5,728 bases of DNA from Lachnospiraceae bacterium UBA4711 (GTDB lineage: Bacteria > Bacillota > Clostridia > Lachnospirales > Lachnospiraceae): contig DHJV01000170.1 in assembly GCA_002404515.1 (NCBI GenBank), positions 2,455 to 8,182 of the forward strand. The letters run 5' to 3'. Shown here piece after piece: positions 5,398-5,728 of the stretch. Position 1 is the stretch's first letter. Each line of letters opens with the position of its first letter. The notes below the pieces were generated by a model. The model made no database searches. It was not told the origin of the DNA and was given only the letters and a program-made list of their open reading frames with translations. Both the position numbers and the translations under genes were made by a program.

Positions 5398-5728
5398 AAA
5401 CTGTGTAGTGGAAATTATCAATAAGTCTTGCTTCGCCGCCAATATTGACTGCGATCGCACACAGGATATCACCCTTCAATGTGTCGATGCTCTGCATGGT
5501 CATACCGTCTACAATCTCCACATAATCGATGGTTGCAAGCGGCATTGTGTTGATCAGGTCGGTCATAGCCTTCTTGATCTTCGCTGCATCACGCTCGCCA
5601 TCTTCTACCATCTTCTTACCAAGGAAGATTGCCTTGGACAGGATTACTGCCTGCTTTCTGGACTCTGGAGAAAGATATGTATTTCTGGAACTCTTTGCCA
5701 GTCCGTCTGCTTCACGGATGATCGGGCA
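5396..5728 (-). CDS. panC: Pantothenate synthetase, C-terminal part (runs off right edge)
   Basis: The frame is open from the right edge to TAG at 5396-5398, covering the last 110 residues of a protein that is normally about 280 long. PanC condenses pantoate and beta-alanine with ATP, through a pantoyl-adenylate, to make pantothenate. The visible part starts CPIIREADGLAKSSRNTYLS, the conserved segment near the ATP site containing the SSRN motif equivalent to the KMSKS-type loop. It continues through IDYVEIVDGMTMQ and ends GGEARLIDNFHYTV, a typical PanC C-terminus. The N-terminal nucleotide-binding half lies beyond base 5728. It is immediately followed by panD, which makes its beta-alanine substrate. 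A panB gene may lie further upstream, but this is not visible. Confidence 0.95.
   Translation of the reverse strand, partial: CPIIREADGLAKSSRNTYLSPESRKQAVILSKAIFLGKKMVEDGERDAAKIKKAMTDLINTMPLATIDYVEIVDGMTMQSIDTLKGDILCAIAVNIGGEARLIDNFHYTV

Overview
The window looks like a chromosomal segment of a Gram-positive, gut-type clostridium, probably in or near the Lachnospiraceae. The basis is strong AGGAGG-type ribosome binding sites before nearly every gene, moderate GC in the housekeeping genes, a YitT-family membrane protein, and a clustered panC-panD-coaBC order. The organism is inferred from style and not from a marker gene.

Layout from left to right. (1) Bases 1 to about 1311, minus strand, form an AT-richer accessory region. 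It holds the first ~382 codons of an McrB-type protein of a type IV (modified-DNA-targeting) restriction system, which runs off the left edge. Just upstream of it is an orphan ~47-codon gene tail. (2) Bases 1301-2686, minus strand, are an intact RlmD-type 23S rRNA uracil-5-methyltransferase whose 3' end abuts the accessory material. (3) Bases 2687-2895 are a divergent intergenic region. It has a good rlmD promoter, a 13-bp direct repeat, a 12-bp palindrome and a long imperfect inverted repeat that would fold as a 73-nt hairpin in the leader of the next gene. (4) Bases 2896-3774, plus strand, encode a YitT/DUF2179 membrane protein. (5) Bases 3771-5728, minus strand, carry the pantothenate/coenzyme A cluster in the order panC (partial, off the right edge), panD, coaBC. 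coaBC converges on yitT and their stop codons overlap by four bases.

How the genes work together. PanD makes beta-alanine from aspartate, PanC joins it to pantoate to give pantothenate, and CoaBC converts 4'-phosphopantothenate plus cysteine to 4'-phosphopantetheine. The three genes are packed like one transcription unit, with the panD ribosome binding site overlapping the panC stop. RlmD and YitT are unrelated neighbours. The most interesting biology is the apparent use of the rlmD 3' end as an entry point for a restriction/defence gene, followed by the structured rlmD-yitT intergenic region. No tRNA, rRNA, CRISPR array or complete insertion sequence is visible.
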